Shown: in pieces, positions 1 through 7,781 of the stretch | Position numbering within the stretch: the stretch's first letter is position 1 | Layout: each line of letters begins with the position of its first letter | NCBI GenBank assembly: GCA_016197155.1 | Contig: JACPWF010000026.1 | Location: 1 to 47,750 of the forward strand | Origin: Candidatus Omnitrophota bacterium | GTDB lineage: Bacteria > Omnitrophota > Gorgyraeia > 2-02-FULL-51-18 | Direction of reading: 5' to 3' | Length of the DNA: 47,750 nt | The notes under the pieces: model-generated | Databases searched by the model: none | What the model saw: only the letters and a program-made list of their open reading frames with translations | Told to the model about the DNA's origin: nothing | Program-made: the position numbers and the translations under genes

Positions 1-1
1 G

Positions 2-181
2 GCCGTGGTCGCGAACGGTTGCCGCGAGGATCACTACTCCATCGAATATCGTATCCGGCACAAGGACGGAAGCTACCGGTGGGTGGAAGACAATAACCGG
101 ATGGCGCTGGACGCCACCCGGCAAAAGATAGCCCCCCTCACAAGCCGGAGAAAAAACCCATATGGTGAAAATATAACATAA
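2..181 (+). CDS. PAS/PAC sensor domain fragment (5' end outside window, 3' end abnormal)
   Basis: The reading frame is open from the left edge and stops at 179-181. The first ~38 residues read as the end of a PAS fold and its PAC motif (EYRIRHKDGSYRWVED, then NNRMALDA), as in sensor kinases and diguanylate cyclases. After 'LDAT', near base 119, the expected PAC ending (a glycine-rich turn and DITERK-like segment) is missing. About 20 unrelated basic residues precede the stop. The tail lies antisense to the end of the SxtJ-like gene, so the gene probably lost its native 3' part at a junction. The PAC identification is good; the parent protein cannot be named. Confidence 0.6.
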   Translation, partial: AVVANGCREDHYSIEYRIRHKDGSYRWVEDNNRMALDATRQKIAPLTSRRKNPYGENIT

Positions 182-438
182 AAAAATAAAACCATAAACA
201 CCTTTGTGAGAAGCCTGCCCAGAAACGAAAACAGGGCCGTGTAAAGATTGTAAACCGTGACCGAGAGAGCCGGCGCCAGAAAATGGAGCGTGATCAAAAA
301 AATCGCAACGCCCCCCGAGATGCGGCCGGCAAGCCCGTGATGGCGGGTAAACGCGATCACGGAATGCGCCAAGAGAACGCCGCAAAAGACCAGATAAAAC
401 TTTCTCGCTTTTTTCAAGCCCGCGTCCGCCGCGACCAT
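73..438 (-). CDS. SxtJ-like small membrane protein, C-terminus probably replaced
   Basis: A protein of 121 residues with three to four hydrophobic segments. The block from ~residue 50 (FLAPALS...LYTALFSFLGRLL) to FSPYGFFLRL (~99) resembles the SxtJ membrane family, which is usually encoded beside a NodU-type carbamoyltransferase, as here. The ATG at 438 lies one base after the carbamoyltransferase stop and has a GGGAGAG-type ribosome site. From about residue 102 (base ~135) the sequence no longer looks like the family, whose members usually end in a short polar tail after the RL motif. The last ~19 codons are antisense to the PAS fragment, so the true end was probably lost at a junction. The DUF5989 gene that often sits between these partners is absent. 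Function is unknown beyond association with surface glycan or natural-product loci. Confidence 0.6.
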   Translation of the reverse strand: MVAADAGLKKARKFYLVFCGVLLAHSVIAFTRHHGLAGRISGGVAIFLITLHFLAPALSVTVYNLYTALFSFLGRLLTKVFMVLFFYVIFSPYGFFLRLVRGAIFCRVASSAIRLLSSTHR

Positions 439-439
439 C

Positions 440-2269
440 TCAGTCTCTCCCCACGAGTTGCTCGACCGAATACGGCCTCTCCGCAGCGAACGAAGTCTGC
501 GCGTCTTTTTTCAAAAGAAAGGGTCCTAAGACCAAGACATCTATCTTGGTTCGCATGAAGCACGCATAAGCCTCGGTGGGCGTACACACAATCGGTTCGC
601 CACGCACGTTAAAAGACGTGTTGATCAGAAGAGGGCATCCGGTTAATTTCTCGAACGCCTTTAAAAGCGAGTGGTAAAGCGCGTCGTCCGTCTCGGTGAC
701 CGTTTGGATGCGGGCCGAGTAATCCACGTGCGTCACCGCCGGGATGACGGATTTGAGAATCCGCAGTTTTTCCATCCCCTTGGCATTTTTCAGCGCACGC
801 TCATTCGAAGCGACCTGTTTAGAAGAGCAAACCGGGGCCACCATCAACATGTAGGGACTGTCCCCTTCGATCTCAAAGTATTCGCCCACCCGCTCTCTCA
901 ACACCGACGGCGCAAACGGCCTGAAACTTTCTCGGAATTTGATTTTGAGATTCATCACCGACTGCATTTTCGACGAACGGGCATCCCCGAGAATGCTGCG
1001 CGCCCCCAGGGCCCGGGGCCCAAACTCCATCCGGCCCTGAAACCAACCGACGACTTTTTCATCTGCCAGTTCACGCGCCGTCGCCGCGACAAGCTCCTGA
1101 CCGTTCAATTTTTGATAAGAAGCACCCGCGCCTTTTAGAAAAACTTCGATCTCCTCATCGCTGAACGAGGGTCCCCAAAGAGAATTTTTCTGAATCCCGC
1201 AGGGATACGCCCCAACCACACGAGCCTTTTTGTAATACTGGTAGTAAACGTAAAGTGCCGCGCCCAGGGCCCCGCCGGCATCGCTGGAGGCCGGCTGTAT
1301 CCAGAGGTCATCGAATATTTTTTCCTTCAGGATCCGGCCGTTGGAGACGCAGTTGAGCGCCACCCCTCCGGCCAGGCACAATCTGCGTTCGCCCGTTTTC
1401 TTTCGAACATGCCTGGCTATCCGGACCATCGCCAGATCCAGCACCTCCTGAATCGAACGAGCGACATCGAAGTGCCTGTTCTCAAAAGAGGCTTCCTCGG
1501 TTTTGGCAGGGCCGCCGAACAGATCTTCAAATTTTTTATTGATGGCGTTCAAACCGCCGCAATAGCCGAAATACGCCATATTGAGCCGATAGGACCCATC
1601 TTCTTTCAAATCGATCAAATGATCCAAAATTGTTTTCACGTAAGCGGGCTCTCCGTAGGGAGCCAGCCCCATCAGCTTGTATTCACCCGAATTGATCTTG
1701 AAGCCCAGATAATGCGTGAAGGCAGAATATAAAAGACCGAGCGAATGCGGGAAGTGCAGTTCGCTTAAAATGTCGATCCGGTTTCCGACGCCGGCGCCAA
1801 AACTCGTCGTCGTCCATTCCCCCACGCCGTCCACCGTGACAAACGCGGCGCGGTCAAACGGCGAGGCAAAAAAAGCCGAGGCGGCGTGCGACTGGTGATG
1901 CTCCGGGAAAAAAATGGGCGCGCGACAAGGCAGTTCTTTCCGCAGAAGCGAGTGAATGTAGAGTTTCTTATTGATCCAAAGCGGGATCGCCTTGAGATAA
2001 GACTCAACCCCGCGCGGGGCCACCATGAGGTGTGTCTTGACGATGCGATCAAATTTTAAAATGGGCTTGTCGTAAAACGCGATGGCGTCCAAACCTTCCG
2101 GCGTCACTCCGCCTTCCTTGAGGCAATACAACACCGCACGCGCCGGATAAGCGTCGTCGTGTTTTTTTCTCGTGAAACGCTCTTCCTGAGCGGCCGCGAC
2201 GATCCGGCCGTCTTCGATGAGACAAGCAGCGCTGTCATGATAAAAAGCGGAGAGACCAAGTATTTTCAT
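440..2269 (-). CDS. NodU/CmcH-family carbamoyltransferase
   Basis: A protein of 609 residues, full length for the family. The N-terminal Kae1/ASKHA-like domain starts with MKILGLSAFYHDSAACLIEDG and contains PEHHQSHAASAFF (~122-134), whose histidines bind metal in this family, then VTVDGVGEW and LAGGVALNC (~300). The C-terminal carbamoyltransferase domain has GWFQGRMEFGPRALGARSI (~410-428). The enzyme uses carbamoyl phosphate and ATP to O-carbamoylate a hydroxyl, typically on a sugar. Its ATG overlaps the SGNH gene stop as ATGA (2266-2269), indicating coupled translation. In this polysaccharide locus it probably carbamoylates a glycan residue; the substrate cannot be read from sequence. Confidence 0.93.
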   Translation of the reverse strand: MKILGLSAFYHDSAACLIEDGRIVAAAQEERFTRKKHDDAYPARAVLYCLKEGGVTPEGLDAIAFYDKPILKFDRIVKTHLMVAPRGVESYLKAIPLWINKKLYIHSLLRKELPCRAPIFFPEHHQSHAASAFFASPFDRAAFVTVDGVGEWTTTSFGAGVGNRIDILSELHFPHSLGLLYSAFTHYLGFKINSGEYKLMGLAPYGEPAYVKTILDHLIDLKEDGSYRLNMAYFGYCGGLNAINKKFEDLFGGPAKTEEASFENRHFDVARSIQEVLDLAMVRIARHVRKKTGERRLCLAGGVALNCVSNGRILKEKIFDDLWIQPASSDAGGALGAALYVYYQYYKKARVVGAYPCGIQKNSLWGPSFSDEEIEVFLKGAGASYQKLNGQELVAATARELADEKVVGWFQGRMEFGPRALGARSILGDARSSKMQSVMNLKIKFRESFRPFAPSVLRERVGEYFEIEGDSPYMLMVAPVCSSKQVASNERALKNAKGMEKLRILKSVIPAVTHVDYSARIQTVTETDDALYHSLLKAFEKLTGCPLLINTSFNVRGEPIVCTPTEAYACFMRTKIDVLVLGPFLLKKDAQTSFAAERPYSVEQLVGRD

Positions 2270-3285
2270 GGGTGGTTTGTTCTGATCGATAAATATTTTT
2301 CCCGAACGGCGCGGCTCACGGCCTCCGCCACCAGACGGTGCCCCCGGCGATTGGGATGAAACCAGTCGTTCGGCGCGATCCTCAATTCACGGGCGTCGTG
2401 ACCCTGGATCGCCGGCAACAAATCCAGGGTGTCGATGGACAGGCTCCTACCCGCCTCCAAAACCTGGCGCTGAATTTTCATCAGATCATCCGGATATTTT
2501 TCATCGGGAGCCGTTCCGACCAACTCAGGGTAAACGGCGAGCAAAAAACCGATCCCCCGCTCGCGGGTAATTTTTTGGATCGCCTCGAGCGCGCGATAGG
2601 ATGCGCTCCACCCCGGATGATCCGGCCGGAATTGATCCGAATAGTGCTCGTTGAACTTCTCGGGCGTGACACGATGCCGCATCACTTCAAAATTTTTCCG
2701 GAAAAAAGCGTACAGATACGAATGCCGTTTGATAAAATCCTTGGCGGCGATCAGCCATTCATTTCGCTTGTCAATGAGTCCGTCCTGGTTCGAGAAAGGT
2801 TCGGCGTCATTGTCCACATAGCACAACAAAACCAAATCGGGATTATACCCCAAGCCCTCCTCCTTTAGAAGCAGGAATTCCTGGACGGTGTTGTACCCGC
2901 GGATACCGGTGTTGATGACCTCAATCTTTCTTCCCGAGGGGCCGGCCTCATTCAATAAGTCCTCGAGCTGGTCCGGAAAGGCGTCCTCCACGGCGACCCC
3001 GTCGCCGAACGCCACGGAATCTCCCAAGACCAGGATCCGGTACACACCCGCCAGCTTGTCAAAAGAATACTCCTTGTCCCGATAGCCCCGCGAGTTTAAC
3101 CGAATGGGGTGGCCATACCGATCCTTCCCGTGAAAATAAGGAACGTGCTGAAACGCGCGCGTGCGGCTTCGTTTGAATTGTCCCGGCGGGTTGTCAATCA
3201 AAAATGGGCACTGAGATAAAACCGCTTCGCCCGCGGCAAGCGCAAGAATCGTCCCCACCAGAAAAGCCGTGACGGGCCGCCGCAT
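2266..3285 (-). CDS. SGNH/GDSL-family hydrolase or O-acyl-modifying protein, membrane anchored
   Basis: A protein of 339 residues with an N-terminal hydrophobic anchor or signal (MRRPVTAFLVGTILALAAGE). The SGNH blocks are visible: block I ILVLGDSVAFGDG (~85-97), block II glycine in NTGIRGYN, block III in CYVDNDAEPF, and the DxxH pair in DWFHPNRRGH (~307-316). The catalytic set therefore looks complete. The active domain would lie outside the cytoplasmic membrane. Such proteins in glycan loci act as esterases or as O-acetyl-modifying proteins. The gene lies 9 bases after the methyltransferase and overlaps the carbamoyltransferase start, so it belongs to the same modification block. The third block reads ND where many members have GxND, a minor variation. 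Confidence 0.85.
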   Translation of the reverse strand: MRRPVTAFLVGTILALAAGEAVLSQCPFLIDNPPGQFKRSRTRAFQHVPYFHGKDRYGHPIRLNSRGYRDKEYSFDKLAGVYRILVLGDSVAFGDGVAVEDAFPDQLEDLLNEAGPSGRKIEVINTGIRGYNTVQEFLLLKEEGLGYNPDLVLLCYVDNDAEPFSNQDGLIDKRNEWLIAAKDFIKRHSYLYAFFRKNFEVMRHRVTPEKFNEHYSDQFRPDHPGWSASYRALEAIQKITRERGIGFLLAVYPELVGTAPDEKYPDDLMKIQRQVLEAGRSLSIDTLDLLPAIQGHDARELRIAPNDWFHPNRRGHRLVAEAVSRAVREKYLSIRTNHP

Positions 3286-3294
3286 CGTCCGGAC

Positions 3295-4284
3295 CTATTT
3301 TTTCCTTCCGATCATGAGAAAAAAACCTCCCTCACGATCCCCCGCAAAGAACTGCCCCGCCTCAACCAGGAAATGGTCCAGGAAGGAGCCTTCCGGATTT
3401 TTTTCAAACAAATTCTCGTGCGGCAAAAAAGGCTGAAACGGCACGGGTTTTGGAATCCCGTTCAGATACTCAAACCCCTCCCTTTTAAACCAGCCGATCA
3501 GCTCACCGAGGGTGTGTTTGGATTCATGCGGGTTTTTGTACTGATCCATGAACCAGGCATTTTTCTTTCGGTCCCCGATCGATTTCCCGCGTAGACGGTA
3601 ATCCAAAAACTTAAAACGGTTTCCGAACACCCGAAAAATTATTCTACGAACATCAGTGGGGATGCGGCTGTACGCGTGGTAAAGACCAACTAGGACGTGC
3701 CCGCTCGGCTTGACCAATCGGGCGATCGAACGGAATCCACCGCATGGATCGCTTGTGTGATGCAGCACCCCGTTGCAGATGACCAGGTCAAAACTTCCGG
3801 GCTTGAAAACAGGCTTGAAAAGATTCATTTGAAGGAAACGCACGTTTTGGATGTCGTTTTTTCGGCGGAAAGCCTCCGCCATGCGAAGAGAGTTCAGGCA
3901 CAAATCCGCTCCGGTCACCTGCCGGTCAAGCGTGAGTCCCAAAAAATTCGAAAGCTGCCCCGTGCCGCAACCCGCTTCCAGAATCCGGGCACCGTGCGGG
4001 ATCTGTTCGTCTAAGAGCCTCGCGAAGAGCCCGCGTTCGGATTTGATCCGAAGGGTAGCGGCCGAATCGATGAGCTCATAATCCGGAAACGGCGTTTTTT
4101 CATAGAAGTCCTTGATGCGGGCGGTGACGTCTTCGGGCGATCGCGAATGGTCAAAAAACAAAAGCGGGAGGCCCGATTCCGAATCCCTGGAAAAAGCCTG
4201 ACCGCAAGCGTCGCAGGCAATCCTTTCCCTGCGCAGATCCAAAGGGCCGGAGCATTGAGGACAGACGATGTTCGACTCAGTCAT
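3295..4284 (-). CDS. Class I SAM-dependent methyltransferase with N-terminal zinc ribbon
   Basis: A protein of 329 residues. A small zinc ribbon (C8, C11, C24, C27: CPQC and CDAC) is followed by a Rossmann methyltransferase domain with motif I ILEAGCGTGQLS (~101-112) and the motif IV region FDLVICNGVLHHTSDP. The HHTSDP element is common in methyltransferases that act on sugars, lipids and small molecules. The ATG overlaps the epimerase stop as ATGA (4281-4284). With the neighbouring epimerase, SGNH protein and carbamoyltransferase it probably modifies a glycan or its nucleotide-sugar precursor. C-methyltransfer or O-methyltransfer cannot be distinguished. Confidence 0.85.
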   Translation of the reverse strand: MTESNIVCPQCSGPLDLRRERIACDACGQAFSRDSESGLPLLFFDHSRSPEDVTARIKDFYEKTPFPDYELIDSAATLRIKSERGLFARLLDEQIPHGARILEAGCGTGQLSNFLGLTLDRQVTGADLCLNSLRMAEAFRRKNDIQNVRFLQMNLFKPVFKPGSFDLVICNGVLHHTSDPCGGFRSIARLVKPSGHVLVGLYHAYSRIPTDVRRIIFRVFGNRFKFLDYRLRGKSIGDRKKNAWFMDQYKNPHESKHTLGELIGWFKREGFEYLNGIPKPVPFQPFLPHENLFEKNPEGSFLDHFLVEAGQFFAGDREGGFFLMIGRKK

Positions 4285-5279
4285 CCTCTCTCTTCCAGAT
4301 AATAAAACCAGTCTTGCGTGGCTTTTTCAATTTTGTCGGGTGTCCATACCGGCAAATCCTGAAAATCGTCCAGGTGTTTCAAAAGCATCCGGATTCCATT
4401 CTCGATCGAAACCCTGGGTTTCCATCCGGTCAGTTTTTTGATTTTTGAAATATCGGCAAAGGTGCGATCGGGCTCCCCTGGCCTCTTCGGAAGCCGAACG
4501 GTCTTGCCGCCTCCCAGGAGGCGGATAATCGTGTTGACGCTCACCGTCTTTCCGGACCCCACATTCATCACCTGATTTTTTAATTCACTGTTCGCCACGG
4601 CGGAGAAGGCCTCAACAACGTCCGCCACGTAAGTAAAATCCCTCGTCTGCCTCCCGTCCCCCACGATCGTGAACGGCATTCCATGAATTTTCTGAGGCAA
4701 GAAAACTTTGAACACGGCGCCGTACGTGCCGTTGGTTCTGGCGCGTGGGCCGTACACGTTGAAGAATCGCAGGGAATTGGCCTTGATCTTATACACCTGG
4801 CCCCAATGCAGAACGATTTGTTCTCCCAAAAATTTCGTCAGCGCATAGGGATACTGCGGCCGGATCCCGGCTCCTTCCGGAGTGGGATACCGGTCCGGAA
4901 TGCCATAACAGGATGAGGAGGCCGCGTAAAGAACCTGACGGACGCCGGCGTGTCTGGCGCACTCCATGACGCTTAAGGTGCCATCCACGTTGGCCCGGAA
5001 ATAATCGGCGGGACGCTGAACCGAGGGCACGATATCGGCAAGCGCGGCCAGGTGGAAGACCGTATCGGCGCCTCTAAAAAGAGGCCTGATCCTTTCGCGA
5101 TTAGAAACATCCGCCCGGTAAAAACTAAAAAGGGGGTGGCTCCGTGCCCGCTCAAGATTTTTAAGCGCCCCGTTCGAAAGGTTATCGATCGCAACCACAC
5201 GGCGCTTCTCTTTGAGCAGTCGGTCCACCAGATGGCTGCCAATAAAACCCGCGCCGCCCGTCACAACCACTTTTTTCAT
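4281..5279 (-). CDS. Extended SDR nucleotide-sugar epimerase/dehydratase (GalE-like)
   Basis: A protein of 332 residues. The NAD-binding motif is GGAGFIGSH (~8-16), DNLSNG follows strand 2, the active-site serines are in SSSCYG (~121-126), and the Tyr-Lys pair is in YALTK (145-149). The length and the FFNVYGPRARTNG segment match UDP-glucose or UDP-GlcNAc 4-epimerases and related enzymes. I place the start at the ATG at 5279, not the upstream one at 5291. It has GGGAG five bases ahead and overlaps the previous stop as ATGA. The enzyme supplies an epimerised nucleotide sugar to the polysaccharide pathway; the exact sugar is unknown. Confidence 0.9.
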   Translation of the reverse strand: MKKVVVTGGAGFIGSHLVDRLLKEKRRVVAIDNLSNGALKNLERARSHPLFSFYRADVSNRERIRPLFRGADTVFHLAALADIVPSVQRPADYFRANVDGTLSVMECARHAGVRQVLYAASSSCYGIPDRYPTPEGAGIRPQYPYALTKFLGEQIVLHWGQVYKIKANSLRFFNVYGPRARTNGTYGAVFKVFLPQKIHGMPFTIVGDGRQTRDFTYVADVVEAFSAVANSELKNQVMNVGSGKTVSVNTIIRLLGGGKTVRLPKRPGEPDRTFADISKIKKLTGWKPRVSIENGIRMLLKHLDDFQDLPVWTPDKIEKATQDWFYYLEERG

Positions 5280-5800
5280 GCCGTCTCCCATCCGTACAAC
5301 TTCCGCCAGGCACGCAGGACCCGCGCGGCAAAAAGTAAAACGCCGCTTTCCACGCGCCAGCCCCCGTCCGCGGCCCGGCGGATATGCCGCAAATGAACCA
5401 GGCGCTCTACTCTCGCCCGCACCATGTCCTCGGGGGAATACTCCTTCTCGAGCTCCTCAGGCCTGGATCGGCCTTGACGGATCATGATCAAAAAACGAAC
5501 CCGTCTTCCGGTCTCGCTCAAATTAAATAAATGAAAATAGGCGTAACCAAAACTGTTGAACACAACCCCCGCGAAAAACACCATCCAGAATGTCTCCGCG
5601 AGACCTTTTCCTTCGAAATGGGCCAGCCCCGCCGCTCCGGCCAGCACAGGCGCGTTCAGATAAAGGGTCAGGCGAACCAAAAAAAGCTGATGCGATCGGA
5701 TGTTCCGAGCGGGGCTCCACAAACGATAAATGAGCACCTGCGCCAAAGGCAGAAAAAAAGGCGCGGCCGTTGCATAAATCAAAAGTCCCGCCGAAATCAT
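5276..5800 (-). CDS. Membrane protein with C-terminal winged-helix-like domain, type A
   Basis: A protein of 174 residues from the ATG at 5800, which overlaps the glycosyltransferase stop as ATGA and has GGAG upstream. Longer upstream frames lie inside that gene and were rejected. Three to four hydrophobic segments (e.g. LLIYATAAPFFLPLAQVLIY and FWMVFFAGVVFNSFGYAYF) are followed by a ~65-residue soluble domain. That domain (SPEDMVRARVERL, HLRHIRRAADGGWRVES, FAARVLRAWRKLYG) can be lined up with the end of the protein at 6578-7081. The pattern resembles a winged helix: helices, a dGxW wing, then a long helix. No named family is recognised. The genes flank a GT2, suggesting a role with that transferase. 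Confidence 0.7.
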   Translation of the reverse strand: MISAGLLIYATAAPFFLPLAQVLIYRLWSPARNIRSHQLFLVRLTLYLNAPVLAGAAGLAHFEGKGLAETFWMVFFAGVVFNSFGYAYFHLFNLSETGRRVRFLIMIRQGRSRPEELEKEYSPEDMVRARVERLVHLRHIRRAADGGWRVESGVLLFAARVLRAWRKLYGWETA

Positions 5801-6576
5801 GACGGAGTCTCCACATGCCGGATCCGTTTGGCCGTCGCCGACCCAGGGTGTAGCCTTCCGCCCGCCCGCCCCGCCCGTCTGGCAACATGGACATCCCACA
5901 CGAGCCTCAAATAACCCTCCGCCACGGCTCGAAGGGATTTCAAAGAAACGGCCTTGGTCGTTCCCACTTTGCGCCCTTTTAAAAAATAAGGAACCTCCGC
6001 ATAAAGATACCCCGCGCGAATGAGCCGCACCAAAAGCTCCGTTTGATAAAAAAAACCCTTGGAACCCAGCTCGATTTCCTGAAGCGCACGCCGATTGTAA
6101 ATCACGGTTCCATTGGTATAATTCAAATTTGTCCCAAAAGAAAAATTGATGATGAGCCGGTAAAACGACGAAAGAATGCGGCGAAAGAGCGAGCGCACTT
6201 CCACGTTGTAGACAAACGGCACGACCATGTCCACGTCGCGCGTCAGGGAAAAATAGGTCAGCAGTTCTTCCGGGACGTTCTCGTTATCGCCCGGGATCAT
6301 GGTCACATAATCCATCCCGGCAGAACGCGCGCCGTCCCAAAAAGAGGCGCCGATCCCCTGCGGACGGGAATGGCTGATCGTCCGCACGCGCGGATCCTGA
6401 CTCGCCAGACGTCCCGCCACCTCAGCCGTTTTATCCCGGCTACCGTCGTTGACCACAATGACCTCGCCGGGTATTCCAAAACGGTCGAGCGCCCGCAGCG
6501 TGGACCGCACCGCCTCCTCGACGTTTCGTTCTTCATTCAGGCAAGGCATCACAACGGAAAGGGATGGCTGTGCCAT
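5797..6576 (-). CDS. GT2 family glycosyltransferase (polyprenyl-phosphate sugar synthase-like)
   Basis: A protein of 259 residues. The GT-A start is SVVMPCLNEERNVEEAV (~7-23), followed by VIVVNDGSRDKTAEVA with the nucleotide-binding NDGS (~43-46) and a DxD-like position in MIPGDNEN (~93-100). The layout resembles dolichyl/undecaprenyl-phosphate mannose or glucose synthases, which charge a lipid carrier from a nucleotide sugar at the inner membrane face. No strong C-terminal membrane helices are present, so it is probably peripheral. The start lies one base after the upstream stop. Its position between two related membrane proteins suggests they form a complex. Donor and acceptor are not predictable. 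Confidence 0.85.
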   Translation of the reverse strand: MAQPSLSVVMPCLNEERNVEEAVRSTLRALDRFGIPGEVIVVNDGSRDKTAEVAGRLASQDPRVRTISHSRPQGIGASFWDGARSAGMDYVTMIPGDNENVPEELLTYFSLTRDVDMVVPFVYNVEVRSLFRRILSSFYRLIINFSFGTNLNYTNGTVIYNRRALQEIELGSKGFFYQTELLVRLIRAGYLYAEVPYFLKGRKVGTTKAVSLKSLRAVAEGYLRLVWDVHVARRAGRAGGRLHPGSATAKRIRHVETPS

Positions 6577-6577
6577 C

Positions 6578-7081
6578 TTAGCCGGCCCCTGTCTTTAGTC
6601 CCAAGAGCCGGCGGTAACCGATAAAAAAATCGGCGAACAGCCTGCCGGCCCGGCTGAGATGGAGATTTCCGTCCCGAGAAGTGATCAGGGCATCGTCCTG
6701 CATTTCCCTGATCTTATCCGAATGAAGATCCTTCCGCCCTCCAATCTCGTCGCAGAGATGGCTCATGTCCAAATCTTGATTGGGATGCGCCTGAATAAAA
6801 AGAAGTATCCGAAAAGTCGGCACGTCCGCTTTGATCGCGGGATACGTCTGCAAATAAAAAACAGCCAGCGAAAAGTAAACCGCCCCCACCGCATAACTTT
6901 CCCCAAAACTCCACCGCCGCCAGGAAGCCACCCCCCACAAAACCGGTAAAGCGGCCAAAAGAAACAGGTAGGCCAGCCAGATGATTTCCCTGCGGATCCT
7001 GATACAGCGCCAAACAACCAGGTGCACAACCAGAAAAAATGAGAAAAGAAAAAAACCATCCCGCAGAATATCAGGACGCAT
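6578..7081 (-). CDS. Membrane protein with C-terminal winged-helix-like domain, type B
   Basis: A protein of 167 residues. Three hydrophobic segments (around residues 9-24, 32-51 and 65-84) are followed by a soluble half: RILLFIQAHPNQDLDMSHL, KIREMQDDALITSRDGNLHLS, ADFFIGYRRLLGLK. The last ~60 residues match the end of the protein at 5276-5800 position for position in the pattern 'D(M/L)..., R/K-I/V-x-E/R, I-T/R-S/R, DGxxxxS, FAxxxxxxRxLxG'. The predicted fold is a winged helix with unknown ligand. The ATG overlaps the previous stop as TGATG at 7081. Not recognised as a named family. A membrane-attached sensor or a glycosyltransferase partner are both possible. Confidence 0.65.
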   Translation of the reverse strand: MRPDILRDGFFLFSFFLVVHLVVWRCIRIRREIIWLAYLFLLAALPVLWGVASWRRWSFGESYAVGAVYFSLAVFYLQTYPAIKADVPTFRILLFIQAHPNQDLDMSHLCDEIGGRKDLHSDKIREMQDDALITSRDGNLHLSRAGRLFADFFIGYRRLLGLKTGAG

Positions 7082-7389
7082 CAGGGCCGGGGCGGGTGGG
7101 GTGGTTTTGTGTCGGCGGTGCGGTGACAGCCAAAATAAGGCTGGTTCTCAAGGGAAACGATTTTCTCGGCGGCGGCGCGCTGAACCCTGGCCTCCAAATA
7201 TTCCAAAAGGAGATTCCTCACGGCCTCGCGATCAGGCTCCTCCGGCAGGTCCATCGGTTTCAGGCGAAGGACGGCCACCGCTTCCGCAAGCTGGTCGATT
7301 CGTTCCAGGGGATCCGTGGTATCTTTGAGCGTTATTTTAAGCCTAGCGGCCCAATGTTTGATGGCGCCGTAAGCGGAAACTTTTTCCAT
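7081..7389 (-). CDS. Small helical protein of unknown function
   Basis: A protein of 102 residues, mainly predicted helix and rich in Ala, Leu, Glu and Arg (e.g. ERIDQLAEAVAVLRLKPMD and AVRNLLLEYLEARVQRAAAE), with a Pro-rich end. It has no signal peptide or membrane segment. The ATG at 7389 overlaps the Nudix gene by 47 bases and the stop overlaps the next start as TGATG. The codon pattern and tight junctions support a real gene. I do not recognise the family. It could be a small partner of the neighbouring Nudix or membrane proteins. Confidence 0.5.
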   Translation of the reverse strand: MEKVSAYGAIKHWAARLKITLKDTTDPLERIDQLAEAVAVLRLKPMDLPEEPDREAVRNLLLEYLEARVQRAAAEKIVSLENQPYFGCHRTADTKPPHPPRP

Positions 7390-7780
7390 TTAGATATTTT
7401 TTCAAAACCTCTCGGCTGACCGGATGTTGCCTCAATTTTAGCGTTTTGGCCGGGGAAAGAAAAGAAGCTTTTTGGCCTTCATGGCACCGGAGCCCGGTCT
7501 CCGGTGACGATAGTTTTGCCGTGAATATATGAAAAACACCCGCCGATTTTCCCGTCTTCCTGACCACGACTTTAAATAGCTTCAAATCGCGGACTTTCGC
7601 CTCGAATTCTTCCCGAAGCTCGCGACGCACCGCATGCCGGGGGGACTCCCCCCGGGCCACGTGCCCGCCGGGCGTGCAAGTCCAAAAACCCGGATACGCA
7701 ATGCCGGGCTTGTTGTCCCGTAACTGGCACAAAACACGGCCGTCCGTCGTTTCCAAAATACACCCGGCAAAAACCGGCAA
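7343..7780 (-). CDS. Nudix hydrolase
   Basis: A protein of 145 residues. The Nudix box is readable at ~38-58: G-x5-E in GHVARGE, then seven residues and RELREEF. The usual Gly near the box end is replaced by Glu, but the metal-binding Glu residues are kept. PGFWTCTPGGHV before the box is typical of dNTP, NDP-sugar and IPP-isomerase-like Nudix enzymes. The start is probably the TTG at 7780, four bases beyond the radical SAM stop, with no clear Shine-Dalgarno sequence. The substrate is unknown. In this context a nucleotide-sugar or housecleaning role is plausible. Confidence 0.8.
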   Translation of the reverse strand: MPVFAGCILETTDGRVLCQLRDNKPGIAYPGFWTCTPGGHVARGESPRHAVRRELREEFEAKVRDLKLFKVVVRKTGKSAGVFHIFTAKLSSPETGLRCHEGQKASFLSPAKTLKLRQHPVSREVLKKYLNGKSFRLRRHQTLGR

Positions 7781-7781
7781 T

